From NCBI GenBank assembly GCA_964519665.1, contig CAZFIV010000003.1, positions 1 to 64,000 on the forward strand: DNA of 64,000 bases. The letters are read 5' to 3'. The notes under the pieces are model-generated. The model saw only the letters and a program-made list of their open reading frames with translations, was not told the origin of the DNA and did no database searches. How positions within the stretch are numbered: the first letter of the stretch is position 1; each line of letters begins with the position of its first letter. Positions 52,912 to 60,921 of the stretch are shown here, piece by piece. This DNA is from JANQQN01 sp964519665. GTDB lineage: Bacteria > Myxococcota > Kuafuiibacteriia > Kuafuiibacteriales > Kuafuiibacteriaceae. The translations under genes and the position numbers were made by a program.

Positions 52912-54183
52912 ATGGACGTGCGCGCTGAGCGAGGCCTCGAGGTGCCCAAGATCTCCGATGCGGAGCGCAAACCCTTGCCGCAGCAAGGCCCGATCGGTGA
53001 CCCACCCCCCCACTCCAGCCAGATGCGCATCGAGATGGGGCCGTCGCACCCCGCCATGCACGGGACCATCAAGATGACGGTGCTGCTCGACGGCGAGACC
53101 GTCGAACGGGTCGACGTCGAGCCGGGATACTTGCATCGGGCCTTCGAGAAGAGCTGCGAGAACTCCACCTGGACCATGGTGTTCCCGTACACCGATCGTC
53201 TCAACTACGTCTCGCCCCTGATCAATAACAATTGTTACGCGGCAGCGGTCGAAAAGCTCTTCGACATCGAGATCCCCGAGCGGGCCAAGTATTGCCGAAC
53301 GATCGCGGCCGAGCTCTCCCGCATTTCTGATCATCTGACCAGCATCGGTGCGTCGACGATGGAGCTCGGGGCGTTCACCGGGATGCTGTACCTGATCGAA
53401 GCTCGCGACACCATTTGGGATGCAGTCGAGGAGCTGTGCGGGGCCCGGTTGACGGTGTCCTATGCACGCATTGGAGGGGTCGTCAACGACCTGCCGGATG
53501 ACTTCGCCAAGAGCCTCGCGCCCAAGATCGACCGAACCAAACTGCTGATCGACGATACCGAGACGCTGCTGACCACCAACAAGATCTTCATCGATCGGAT
53601 GAAGGGGGTCGGCGCCATCTCGGCCGCCGAAGCGATCGACTGGGGCTGGACGGGCCCCTGCCTGCGCTCGACGGGCATCGGCTACGACGTTCGCCGCGCC
53701 GAGCCGTACGATGTCTACGATCGGCTCGACTTCGAGGTGCCCGTCGGTACCAACGGCGACAACTACGACCGCTATCTGGTTCGGATGCACGAGCTCCGGC
53801 AGTCGATCTCGATGATCGAGCAATGTCTCGAGCAGATCGGTGACACGCCGCCTCCGGTCATGGTCGACGACCCACGCATCGCGCTTCCTGACAAAGACAA
53901 GGTGCACAACGCCATCGAGGAGCTGATGAATCACTTCAAGATCATCATCGACGGTATTCAGGTTCCCGCCGGCGAGGCGTACGTGGCTCAGGAGGGCGCC
54001 AACGGGGAGCTGGGCTTCTACTTGGTGTCCGACGGTTCCGGCAAGCCATGGAAGATCCGGGTCCGGCCGCCGAGTTTTCTCCTGACCGCATCGCTGCCAG
54101 CGATCATCGAAGGCTCGATGCTCGCCGACGTGGTGCCTACCTTCGGGTCGATCAATATGATCGGCGGCGAATGCGACCGCTGA
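52912..54183 (+). CDS. nuoD: NADH-quinone oxidoreductase subunit D
   Basis: A 423-aa protein starting MDVRAERG at an ATG at 52912; the frame upstream overlaps ybeY. It is the 49-kDa (NuoD) subunit of respiratory complex I that forms the quinone pocket. Typical segments are MGPSHPAMHG, EPGYLHRAFEK, YTDRLNYVSP, ELSRISDHLT, RIGGVVNDLP and the C-terminal VRPPSFLLTASLPAIIEGSMLADVVPTFGSI with GGECDR at the end. No other nuo gene is in the window; it sits between ybeY and pyrC. It may be a displaced complex I gene or a paralogue. Confidence 0.95.
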   Translation: MDVRAERGLEVPKISDAERKPLPQQGPIGDPPPHSSQMRIEMGPSHPAMHGTIKMTVLLDGETVERVDVEPGYLHRAFEKSCENSTWTMVFPYTDRLNYVSPLINNNCYAAAVEKLFDIEIPERAKYCRTIAAELSRISDHLTSIGASTMELGAFTGMLYLIEARDTIWDAVEELCGARLTVSYARIGGVVNDLPDDFAKSLAPKIDRTKLLIDDTETLLTTNKIFIDRMKGVGAISAAEAIDWGWTGPCLRSTGIGYDVRRAEPYDVYDRLDFEVPVGTNGDNYDRYLVRMHELRQSISMIEQCLEQIGDTPPPVMVDDPRIALPDKDKVHNAIEELMNHFKIIIDGIQVPAGEAYVAQEGANGELGFYLVSDGSGKPWKIRVRPPSFLLTASLPAIIEGSMLADVVPTFGSINMIGGECDR

Positions 54184-54193
54184 GGAAAGACTG

Positions 54194-55531
54194 ATGACGC
54201 AGGGAACACTCACGATTCGAGGCGGGCACCTCGTACTTCCGAGCGGCAACGTGGACGGCGATCTGCAGATCGTCGACGGTCGCATAACCGCGGTCGGTCA
54301 CGTCACCGACGACCGGGGTGACGTCATCGATGCCAAGGGGCTCTGGGTTCTGCCCGGGGTCATCGATCCGCAGGTTCACTTTCGCGACCCGGGATTGGTC
54401 CACAAAGAAGACCTCGGTTCAGGCTCCCACGCTTGCGCGGCGGGAGGGATAACGTCTTTCCTCGAGATGCCGAACACCAAGCCGCCGACCATCGACGCGG
54501 CGGCCATGGCGGCCAAGAAGGCGCGAGCGGCCGCGGTCAGCGTGGTCAACTATAACTTTTTCATCGGAGCCACCGCCGACAACCTCGACCAGCTCAACTC
54601 GGTCGAGAACGTGTGCGGAATCAAGATCTTCATGGGCTCGAGCACCGGCAATCTCTTGGTCGCTGACCGCTCGGACCTCGAGAAGATCTTCGCCACGGGC
54701 CGGCGGCTGATCGCGGTGCACGCTGAAGACGATGCCCGGCTCAAGGCCCGCAAGGCCGAGTTCGCGGGCCGGACCGATCCCGCCGCTCACCCCGAAATTC
54801 GCGATGTCACGTCGGCGCTGATGGCCAGTCAGCTCGCGGTCGAGTTGTCGGAGGCTCACAACCGTCGGCTGCACATCCTGCACTTGAGCTCCGGCGATGA
54901 AGTAACTCTCTTGCGCACGCGCGGAAAGGGCGGTGGTCGGATTTCGACCGAGACCCTGCCGCAGTACCTCCTGCTGTCGGCGCCGGACTGCTATGAATCC
55001 ATCGGTACCCTGGCCCAAATGAATCCGCCCATTCGAGATCGGAGCCACCAGGAGGCCCTTTGGAAGGGCCTTCACGACGGAACGATCGACTGCATCGCCA
55101 CGGACCACGCCCCTCACACCCTTGAAGAGAAGGCCCAGCCTTTCGGTCGGGCGCCGTCCGGGATGCCGGGGGTCGAGACTTCGCTGGCTCTGATGCTCGA
55201 TGCGGCGCACCGGGGCCTGTGCTCGGTCGAACAGGTCGTCGAGTGGATGTGTCGAGCTCCTGCCCGCATCTACGGAATGCAGCGAAAGGGTGACCTCACG
55301 GTCGGCATGGACGGTGATGTGGCCCTGGTCGACCTTAGGAAGACCCAAAAGGTCGGCGAGCGGGGCTATTTCACGAAGGTGGGGTGGAGTCCCTTCGAAG
55401 GGCGTTCGGTGACCGGGTGGCCGGTCATGACCATCGTCCGTGGGCAGGTCGCTTTTCGCGACAACGAGATTCAGGCCGACGTTCGCGGCGCCGAGATCGA
55501 ATTCGATATCGCGGCGGGGTGGGGCGGTTGA
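54194..55531 (+). CDS. pyrC: dihydroorotase
   Basis: A 445-aa amidohydrolase of the cyclic-amidohydrolase class. It converts carbamoyl-aspartate to dihydroorotate in pyrimidine synthesis. The first metal motif reads VIDPQVHFRDPG, in which the first His of H-x-H is Gln; this variant is seen in some dihydroorotase-type enzymes. Lys in GIKIFMGSSTG is a candidate carbamylated ligand. Later motifs are HAEDDAR, LHILHLSSGDE and ATDHAPHTLEEK. It lies 10 bases after nuoD in a compact operon. Allantoinase or hydantoinase activity is the alternative. Confidence 0.9.
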   Translation: MTQGTLTIRGGHLVLPSGNVDGDLQIVDGRITAVGHVTDDRGDVIDAKGLWVLPGVIDPQVHFRDPGLVHKEDLGSGSHACAAGGITSFLEMPNTKPPTIDAAAMAAKKARAAAVSVVNYNFFIGATADNLDQLNSVENVCGIKIFMGSSTGNLLVADRSDLEKIFATGRRLIAVHAEDDARLKARKAEFAGRTDPAAHPEIRDVTSALMASQLAVELSEAHNRRLHILHLSSGDEVTLLRTRGKGGGRISTETLPQYLLLSAPDCYESIGTLAQMNPPIRDRSHQEALWKGLHDGTIDCIATDHAPHTLEEKAQPFGRAPSGMPGVETSLALMLDAAHRGLCSVEQVVEWMCRAPARIYGMQRKGDLTVGMDGDVALVDLRKTQKVGERGYFTKVGWSPFEGRSVTGWPVMTIVRGQVAFRDNEIQADVRGAEIEFDIAAGWGG

Positions 55532-56181
55532 GGCGTTTGATCCTTGGGAAGACGGTGATCGACCGGCCCTTTTTGGTCCCCGAGATCCGGCTTCATCTGG
55601 TGACCGACGCTTGCGCTCTGTGGAAGGCGACCGACGCCGACCTCGAAGCGCTCGGGCTCCCAGCACCGTATTGGGCCTTCGCGTGGTCCGGCGGGCAGGC
55701 CCTGGCCCGACATCTTCTCGATCATCCGGAAGAGGTCGCGAACAAGACCGTCCTCGCGTTTGGGGCCGGCGGGGGTGTCGAAGCGATCGCCGCCGCGCTG
55801 GCCGGGGCTCGAAGGGTGGTCGCGTCGGACCTCGACCCCTTCGCGGTCGAGGCGATCGCCCTCAACGCGGCGCTCAACGGAGTCCATATCGACGCGACCA
55901 CCGAGGACTTCATCGGTCAAGACGATCCGGCGTGGGAGGTCGTGCTGGCCGCCGACGTGACGTATGAAACTGAGCTTGCGAACAGGGTGACCGACTGGCT
56001 GACGTCGCTCCAGGTCCGGGGAGCGACGGTTCGGATGGCCGACCCACGGCGCGGCTTTCTGGCGGCCGAGCGGCTCGAGGTCGTGGCGGAATATCAGGCT
56101 CCGTCCGACGTCGACATCGACGGCTCCGACCTTCGACCGACCCCGATTTATCGACTACGCCACGCCACGGCGGGTGTTTAA
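55528..56181 (+). CDS. class I methyltransferase, EtfB-lysine-methyltransferase-like
   Basis: A 217-aa SAM methyltransferase beginning at a TTG at 55528 that overlaps the pyrC stop (TTGA). No ATG is available near. The motifs PYWAFAWSGGQALARHLLDHP, LAFGAGGGVEAIAAALAGA and SDLDPFAVEAI, with the post-I LAADVTYE, are those of the methyltransferase-16 group that includes the ETF beta-subunit lysine methyltransferase. Electron-transfer-flavoprotein or a similar protein may be its target (inference). It is followed 9 bases later by the ABC exporter. Confidence 0.83.
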   Translation: MRRLILGKTVIDRPFLVPEIRLHLVTDACALWKATDADLEALGLPAPYWAFAWSGGQALARHLLDHPEEVANKTVLAFGAGGGVEAIAAALAGARRVVASDLDPFAVEAIALNAALNGVHIDATTEDFIGQDDPAWEVVLAADVTYETELANRVTDWLTSLQVRGATVRMADPRRGFLAAERLEVVAEYQAPSDVDIDGSDLRPTPIYRLRHATAGV

Positions 56182-56190
56182 ACTACCGCC

Positions 56191-57924
56191 GTGCTCAACC
56201 GTCTTCGTCGCATCCTCGAGCTCGCCGCCCCCGAGTGGCGGGCGCTCGTCCTCGGGACCGGCCTTCTGCTCATTTCAACCGGAGCGGGTCTCGCGTATCC
56301 GCGGGCCATTCAAGTGATTATGGACGAGGCGATCGTCCGAGGACAAACCGACGCGATCGATCGGGCGGCGTTCATCATGCTCGGTCTCTTCGTCGTTCAG
56401 GGGCTGGCCAGTGGTCTTCGCTACTACGTGTTTACGGCGGCGGGCGAGCGCATCGTGGCTCGGCTTCGCCGACATCTGTACGAGCGGATCATGGCGCAGG
56501 AGGTCGGGTTCTTCGATGGACGCCGCACCGGCGAGCTGATGTCTCGCTTGTCGGCCGACGCTGGGGTCCTTCAGAATGCAGTGAGCGTCAACATTTCGAT
56601 GGCTCTTCGGAGCGCCGCGGGCGCACTCGGTGGCATCGGTCTCCTGTTCTGGATCAGCGCCAAACTGACCCTTCTCATGATGGCGGTCGTGCCCCCGGTC
56701 GCCCTGGCGGCAGGGCTGTTCGGTCAGCGAATCCAGCGTCTCTCCAGAGCCGCGCAAGACGCGTTGGCCGAAGCGAGCCGGGTCGCCGAAGAGACGATCG
56801 GCGGCATCCGAATGGTCCGCAGCTTTGGGCAAGAGCCAGCCGAGGTGCGGCGTTATGCGGAGGCCGTCGACCACTCGTACGAGGTTAGCCGGGGCCGGAT
56901 CGCGACCGTCGCCTGGTTCTCGGGTGGGGCGTCGATAGTGGGTTTCGGGGCGATAGCGGCGGTTCTGTGGTACGGCGGGCGCCTGGTGGTCAGCGAGAAG
57001 ATGTCCGCCGGGTCGCTCACCTCGTTCATTCTCTACACGCTGATCGTCGCGTTTTCGCTCGGCGCCCTCGCCAGCTTGTGGTCGGACTTCATGCGGGCGG
57101 TGGGGGCCGCCCAGCGGGTGTTCGAGCTGATCGACCGCGAGGCATCGATTCCGTTGACCGGCGGAACGACCCTCGATCGGGTTGAGGGGAAGGTCGAGCT
57201 CAAGGCCGTGTCGTTCGCCTACCCTTCACGTCCCGACGTGATGGTCCTCAAGGACATTGAGTTGGCCCTGGCGCCCGGCGAGGTCGTTGCGTTGGTCGGG
57301 CCGTCAGGAGGCGGCAAGAGTACCATCGCGGCCCTTCTCAATCGCCTGTACGACCCAGGAAAGGGCGAGATTCGGCTCGACGGGCATCGGCTGCCCGACC
57401 TCGATCCGACCTGGCTTCGCCGGCAGATCGGGGTCGTCGCCCAGGATCCGGTTCTGCTTTCGACGACCGTCGCCGAGAACATTCGGTATGGGCGGTCCGA
57501 TGCGGATGACACGGCGGTCGTCGCCGCGGCCGAGGCGGCCAACGCACACTCCTTCATCGTCGGCTTTCCGGACCGCTATGAGACCTTGGTCGGAGAGCGG
57601 GGCGTGCAGCTATCAGGCGGGCAGCGGCAGCGGGTCGCGATTGCGCGGGCCGTCTTGAAAGACCCCCGGGTCCTCATTCTCGATGAAGCGACCAGCGCGC
57701 TCGACGCTGAGAGCGAACACCTGGTTCAAGCCGCGCTCGAAAAGCTGCAGCGAGGTCGAACCACGCTGGTGATCGCCCATCGGTTGTCGACCGTTCGTGA
57801 CGCCGATCGCGTTGTTGTCATTAACGAAGGCCGCGTCGAGCAGCTCGGCCGTCATGAGGCTCTGATGGCCGAGGCCGATGGTCTATACCGCCGCCTGGTC
57901 GAACGTCAGTATTTCACCCAGTAG
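56191..57924 (+). CDS. ABC exporter, MsbA-like
   Basis: A 577-aa half-transporter. Six transmembrane helices (about 15-300) belong to the type IV ABC fold. The nucleotide-binding domain follows, with Walker A GPSGGGKST, Q-loop VAQDPVL, signature LSGGQRQRVAIARA, Walker B LILDEATSALD and the switch His in IAHRLSTVRD. All catalytic residues are present. The start is a GTG at 56191. It is the last gene of the pgpH operon. Similar exporters move lipid A (MsbA) or peptides; the substrate is not deducible from the sequence. Confidence 0.9.
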   Translation: MLNRLRRILELAAPEWRALVLGTGLLLISTGAGLAYPRAIQVIMDEAIVRGQTDAIDRAAFIMLGLFVVQGLASGLRYYVFTAAGERIVARLRRHLYERIMAQEVGFFDGRRTGELMSRLSADAGVLQNAVSVNISMALRSAAGALGGIGLLFWISAKLTLLMMAVVPPVALAAGLFGQRIQRLSRAAQDALAEASRVAEETIGGIRMVRSFGQEPAEVRRYAEAVDHSYEVSRGRIATVAWFSGGASIVGFGAIAAVLWYGGRLVVSEKMSAGSLTSFILYTLIVAFSLGALASLWSDFMRAVGAAQRVFELIDREASIPLTGGTTLDRVEGKVELKAVSFAYPSRPDVMVLKDIELALAPGEVVALVGPSGGGKSTIAALLNRLYDPGKGEIRLDGHRLPDLDPTWLRRQIGVVAQDPVLLSTTVAENIRYGRSDADDTAVVAAAEAANAHSFIVGFPDRYETLVGERGVQLSGGQRQRVAIARAVLKDPRVLILDEATSALDAESEHLVQAALEKLQRGRTTLVIAHRLSTVRDADRVVVINEGRVEQLGRHEALMAEADGLYRRLVERQYFTQ

Positions 57925-57942
57925 CGTTCCGCCGGCGGGACG
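57925..57942. terminator. hairpin after the ABC exporter stop
   Basis: CGTTCCG and CGGGACG arms pair over 7 bases (one G-T pair) around CCGG, directly after the TAG stop and before a convergent gene. No T-run. It may limit transcription in either direction. Confidence 0.4.
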
Positions 57943-58002
57943 CGAAGGTCCGAAAGCGAGTGGTCGCGATTCATTCGGGCCCGGGCTCCGGTTTCCCAGT
58001 GA

Positions 58003-58677
58003 CTACTTCTTTGGACCGTACTGGTAGGGGCCCCCTTTGGCGAGGGCGCGCTGGTACGCCGGCCGAGCATGCACGCGGTCCACGAAGGCCGCGACATTGG
58101 GGTACGGCGAAAAGTCTAGGCGCGTACGGCCCGCCTCGAGCGGGAAGCTCATTTGGATGTCTGCGCCCGTCAGGTGATCTCCAGTCAGCCACTCCGCTTT
58201 GCCGAGCTCGGTGTTGATGAAGGTCAAGTGGAGCTTCAGCTGCGGGCCGAGGAAGGCTCCGTCGACTTTATTGACGATCAATTTGGTCAGGGGCTTGACG
58301 AAGAAGGGCACGGGGCCGTCCTTGATTCGGTTGAGCATAAGACGGAGCAGCAACAAGGGCATCAGAGAGCCTTCCGCGTAGTGCATCCAGTACTCGTACT
58401 GGTCGCGGGCGTCGGTGCCGGGATCGGGCCGAAACCGTCCTTCACCGTACTTATCGATCAGGTAGGTGATGATCGCGCCGGATTCGGCGATCACTCTTTC
58501 GCCGTCGGTCAGAAGCGGAGACTTGCCGAGGGGATGGATGGCCCGAAGCTCTTCGGGGGCCAGCATGGTCTTCTTGTTTCGGTTGTACCGTTTGATGTCG
58601 TACGGCACTTCTAGCTCTTCCAGGAGCCACAGAATCCGCTGGGAACGAGAGTTTTCCAGATGGTGTACGGTCAGCAC
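58003..58677 (-). CDS. glutathione S-transferase family protein
   Basis: About 224 aa from a GTG at 58677 (VLTVHHLENSRSQ), which fits normal GST length; starts at 58746 or 58776 would add an extra unconserved leader. The N-terminal thioredoxin-like domain has ENSRSQRILWLLEELEVPY, where Ser after Asn is the usual GSH-activating residue, and the cis-Pro motif LGKSPLL. The helical C-terminal domain runs to the end and includes LTGADIQMSFPLEA. It is convergent with the ABC exporter. Substrate not known. Confidence 0.87.
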   Translation of the reverse strand: MLTVHHLENSRSQRILWLLEELEVPYDIKRYNRNKKTMLAPEELRAIHPLGKSPLLTDGERVIAESGAIITYLIDKYGEGRFRPDPGTDARDQYEYWMHYAEGSLMPLLLLRLMLNRIKDGPVPFFVKPLTKLIVNKVDGAFLGPQLKLHLTFINTELGKAEWLTGDHLTGADIQMSFPLEAGRTRLDFSPYPNVAAFVDRVHARPAYQRALAKGGPYQYGPKK

Positions 58678-58823
58678 GCGAGGAGTGTGGGCTCTAGCGA
58701 GCCCTGCGTCACGTTCGTATTCACTCCGACGATCGGGGGAAGCCATCCGCAAAAAGCGACCCGCCGCCGCCGACATCGAAGCCTGATGATCGCGTCGCTG
58801 TATTCATGCGTCTCTGAAACCGC

Positions 58824-58829
58824 TACAAT
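58824..58829 (+). promoter_or_regulatory. possible -10 box for the selenoprotein gene
   Basis: TACAAT about 8 bases upstream of the ATG at 58837. There is no clear ribosome site between it and the ATG, so transcription could give a very short leader. The -35 region (about 58801) is weak. Confidence 0.3.
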
Positions 58830-58836
58830 ATCCCCG

Positions 58837-60249
58837 ATGAATCAGAAACGCTCTCATGCGGTGTCAGGCCCGTCACATCCTGGGCCGGCGGCCGAGTTCC
58901 GGGCGAGCGGGGCTCTCGCCCGAATCAGGACTCCGACCAGCGGGCTTGCTGCGATGGCCATCGTCGCCGTCGGCTCGGTGTCCGGATGTACCTCTGGCGG
59001 CGCGCCGGGCGGGTTGTCCGGCAGCATGCCGGCGAGTATGCCGGATGCGAGTGCGGCACCGGGGTCCACCCCGGCGCTGGCGGCGGGCGACAAGCGCGAC
59101 GTTCCGACCCGGCTCACGTGGGAGAGCTACGCCGAGGTGAAGCGCCACGTCGTGATGAGGCCCAAAGACTTTACCTACCAGTCGATTCCCTGGCGGAGCA
59201 CCGTGCTCGAGGGCCTCCGAGACGCCCAGGTCGCCGACAAGCCCATGCTGCTGTGGCTGTACTTCGGCGGGCCTCGGGGCGCCTGCTGACAGAACGGCGT
59301 CAAAAGCAGGCAGGTGGTCTGCAACGACCCGCAAATCGCGGCTTACATCAAATCGAACTTCATTCCGGTCGCCAACGACGACGTCGAGTATCACCACTCG
59401 TCTGAAGACGACAAACTTTCGGTTCGCTGGATGAAGCGAGTCTTCGACCAGCACAGCGTTGGGCACAAGCAGGGGATCTATGCCGTGACGTCGAGCGGCA
59501 AGCTGCTGTTCTTCTTCGCGGGATACTATCCCGAGCCGGAGGAGATCCTGAGCGAGCTGAAGAACGCGGTGGCTGAGTATCGCTCCATGACGAAGGCCGA
59601 GCGAGTCATCGCCGACCGCCCCGCTACGAGCGACGGCCTGGCGATGGTGCACCGTCCGGATGTCCCGTTCGTTGATATCAGGGTCACCAAACGGTCTTTG
59701 CCCAACGACGCCATCCCCATGTCCGACGTACGCCACGAGAACTATTTTCACTTCAGCTACCTTTGGCTGAAGCCGTCGGAGGTCGCTCGGCTGGTGCCGG
59801 AAGCACCCAAGCAGGGCGATCGGCAGGCCTGGCCAGCCGACATTGTCGAGCGATTCGTGACCAACCATCTGCTGGTCCTCGAGGCCCGGGTCTGGTGGGG
59901 CAAGCACATCGAGCGCGCCGAGGTGGCGAGCATCGTCGATTCGGTCGACGGTGACCTCGTGCGTCTACGGCTCGAAGGCCGCTTCCTGATGCAGGCCAGC
60001 AACTTCGAGTATAACGAAGGTAAATACGAGGGGCGCCTGCTCGGCAAGGCGACCTTCTCGCGAGAAAAGGGGACCTTCGTAGACTTCGAAGCGGTCGCCC
60101 TGGGCGAGGATGTGGTGGTCACCGGTTTGGTGGGGCATGAAAGAGGGCCTCCGGAAAACGTGGTGGGCGCGGTCTTCGAATTCAACCAGACCATCGCCAA
60201 TGCGCTGGCCTTTCCCAGCGACTATCCCAAGGGCTACGAAACCTGGTGA
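58837..60249 (+). CDS. predicted selenoprotein lipoprotein with a thioredoxin-like segment; in-frame TGA (Sec151)
   Basis: One frame of 470 codons from the ATG at 58837 to 60249, interrupted only by TGA at 59287-59289. Standard gene calling would stop there or start a second gene downstream. The signal peptide and lipobox (GSVSGC) are at about 45-52. A disordered Ser/Ala/Pro stretch and then the segment KPMLLWLYFGGPRGAC precede the TGA. After it come QNGVKSRQVVC and NDPQIAAYIKSNFIPVANDD. Together they look like a thioredoxin-fold strand-helix-strand, with Cys150 followed by Sec151 where a redox Cys motif is expected. The remaining 300 residues are well-formed coding sequence in the same frame. 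A SECIS-like hairpin follows the TGA. Thus Sec insertion is much likelier than a nonsense mutation. Function: a thiol-disulfide or peroxide-linked redox role is inferred. No selA, selB, selC or selD is in the window. Confidence 0.8.
59290..59322 (+). promoter_or_regulatory. bacterial SECIS-like hairpin after the in-frame TGA
   Basis: GCAGGC (59306-59311) pairs with GTCTGC (59317-59322) over 6 pairs, one of them G-U, around a 5-base AGGTG loop. The loop G at 59313 is 24 bases after the TGA and is the second loop base. Bacterial SECIS elements usually have a G among the first two loop bases at about 16-37 bases from the UGA, and the E. coli fdhF loop also begins AGGU. The fit is good. Confidence 0.75.
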
Positions 60250-60911
60250 CCGTCGGCTGACGGTAGCGCAACGGGACGCTTTCCACGGGCAAGCAAGAAG
60301 ACCTCGCGGCTGCCCTCCCGGGTCGCCTCGGGCTTCAAGAGCTTCGCTTCTTTGTAGCGCGCCTTGACGTGGCGAACGAACTCGTCCGTATCCCGGCCTT
60401 GAAAGAGCTTGGCCACGAAAAACCCCCCCGGTTTGACCAACGCGTCGGCCAGGCGGAGTGCTTCGCTTTGAATGGCGACAGACTTCGCCTGATCGGCGTC
60501 GCGGATCCCGGTGAGTTTCGGAGCCATGTCCGAGACGACCGCGTCGATTCGCATAGGTGGTGGTTGCTCTGGGTCCGGCGGCGGCTCGCCGTGTCGAAGC
60601 GTGTAGAGTTCGACCAACACCTGGGCCGGCGTCAGCTCGAACACATCAGCCACCTGCCAGACAGCGGGAGGTGAAAGTGCCACCTTGGAAGGAACAATAT
60701 CGTACCCCAGTACGACGCCCTTCTTGCCAACCTTGTCGGCCAAGAACTGCAGCCAGGACCCCGGTGCACATCCGAGGTCGACGATCTGCTGCCCCTTTTT
60801 GAACAATCCGTAGCGCCGATCGAGCTCCTCGAGCTTGTAGACCGAGCGCGCCGCGTATTGGTCGGTCTTGGCCTGCTTGTAGAAGCGATCCTTGGCGTTG
60901 TAGTGGCTCAC
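60234..60911 (-). CDS. rlmE: 23S rRNA (uridine-2'-O)-methyltransferase
   Basis: A 225-aa FtsJ/RrmJ-type enzyme that methylates U2552 of 23S rRNA with SAM. The catalytic residues K-D-K-E appear in RSVYKLEELDRR, SDMAPKLTG, VAKLFQG and REGSREVFLL. The SAM loop is DLGCAPGSW. It begins 10 bases after rplC, so both are likely co-transcribed, and its 3' end overlaps the 3' end of the selenoprotein gene by 16 bases. Length normal, with a small insertion (HGEPPPDPEQPPP) between motifs. Confidence 0.95.
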   Translation of the reverse strand: MSHYNAKDRFYKQAKTDQYAARSVYKLEELDRRYGLFKKGQQIVDLGCAPGSWLQFLADKVGKKGVVLGYDIVPSKVALSPPAVWQVADVFELTPAQVLVELYTLRHGEPPPDPEQPPPMRIDAVVSDMAPKLTGIRDADQAKSVAIQSEALRLADALVKPGGFFVAKLFQGRDTDEFVRHVKARYKEAKLLKPEATREGSREVFLLARGKRPVALPSADGHQVS

Positions 60912-60921
60912 CGGGGGAGGG

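Noticed and set aside
58660..59289. Reading the selenoprotein as a pseudogene broken by a stop
   Set aside because: The frame is intact on both sides, TGA is next to a Cys in a redox-like segment, and a SECIS-like hairpin sits at the correct distance. A nonsense mutation would not explain the hairpin.
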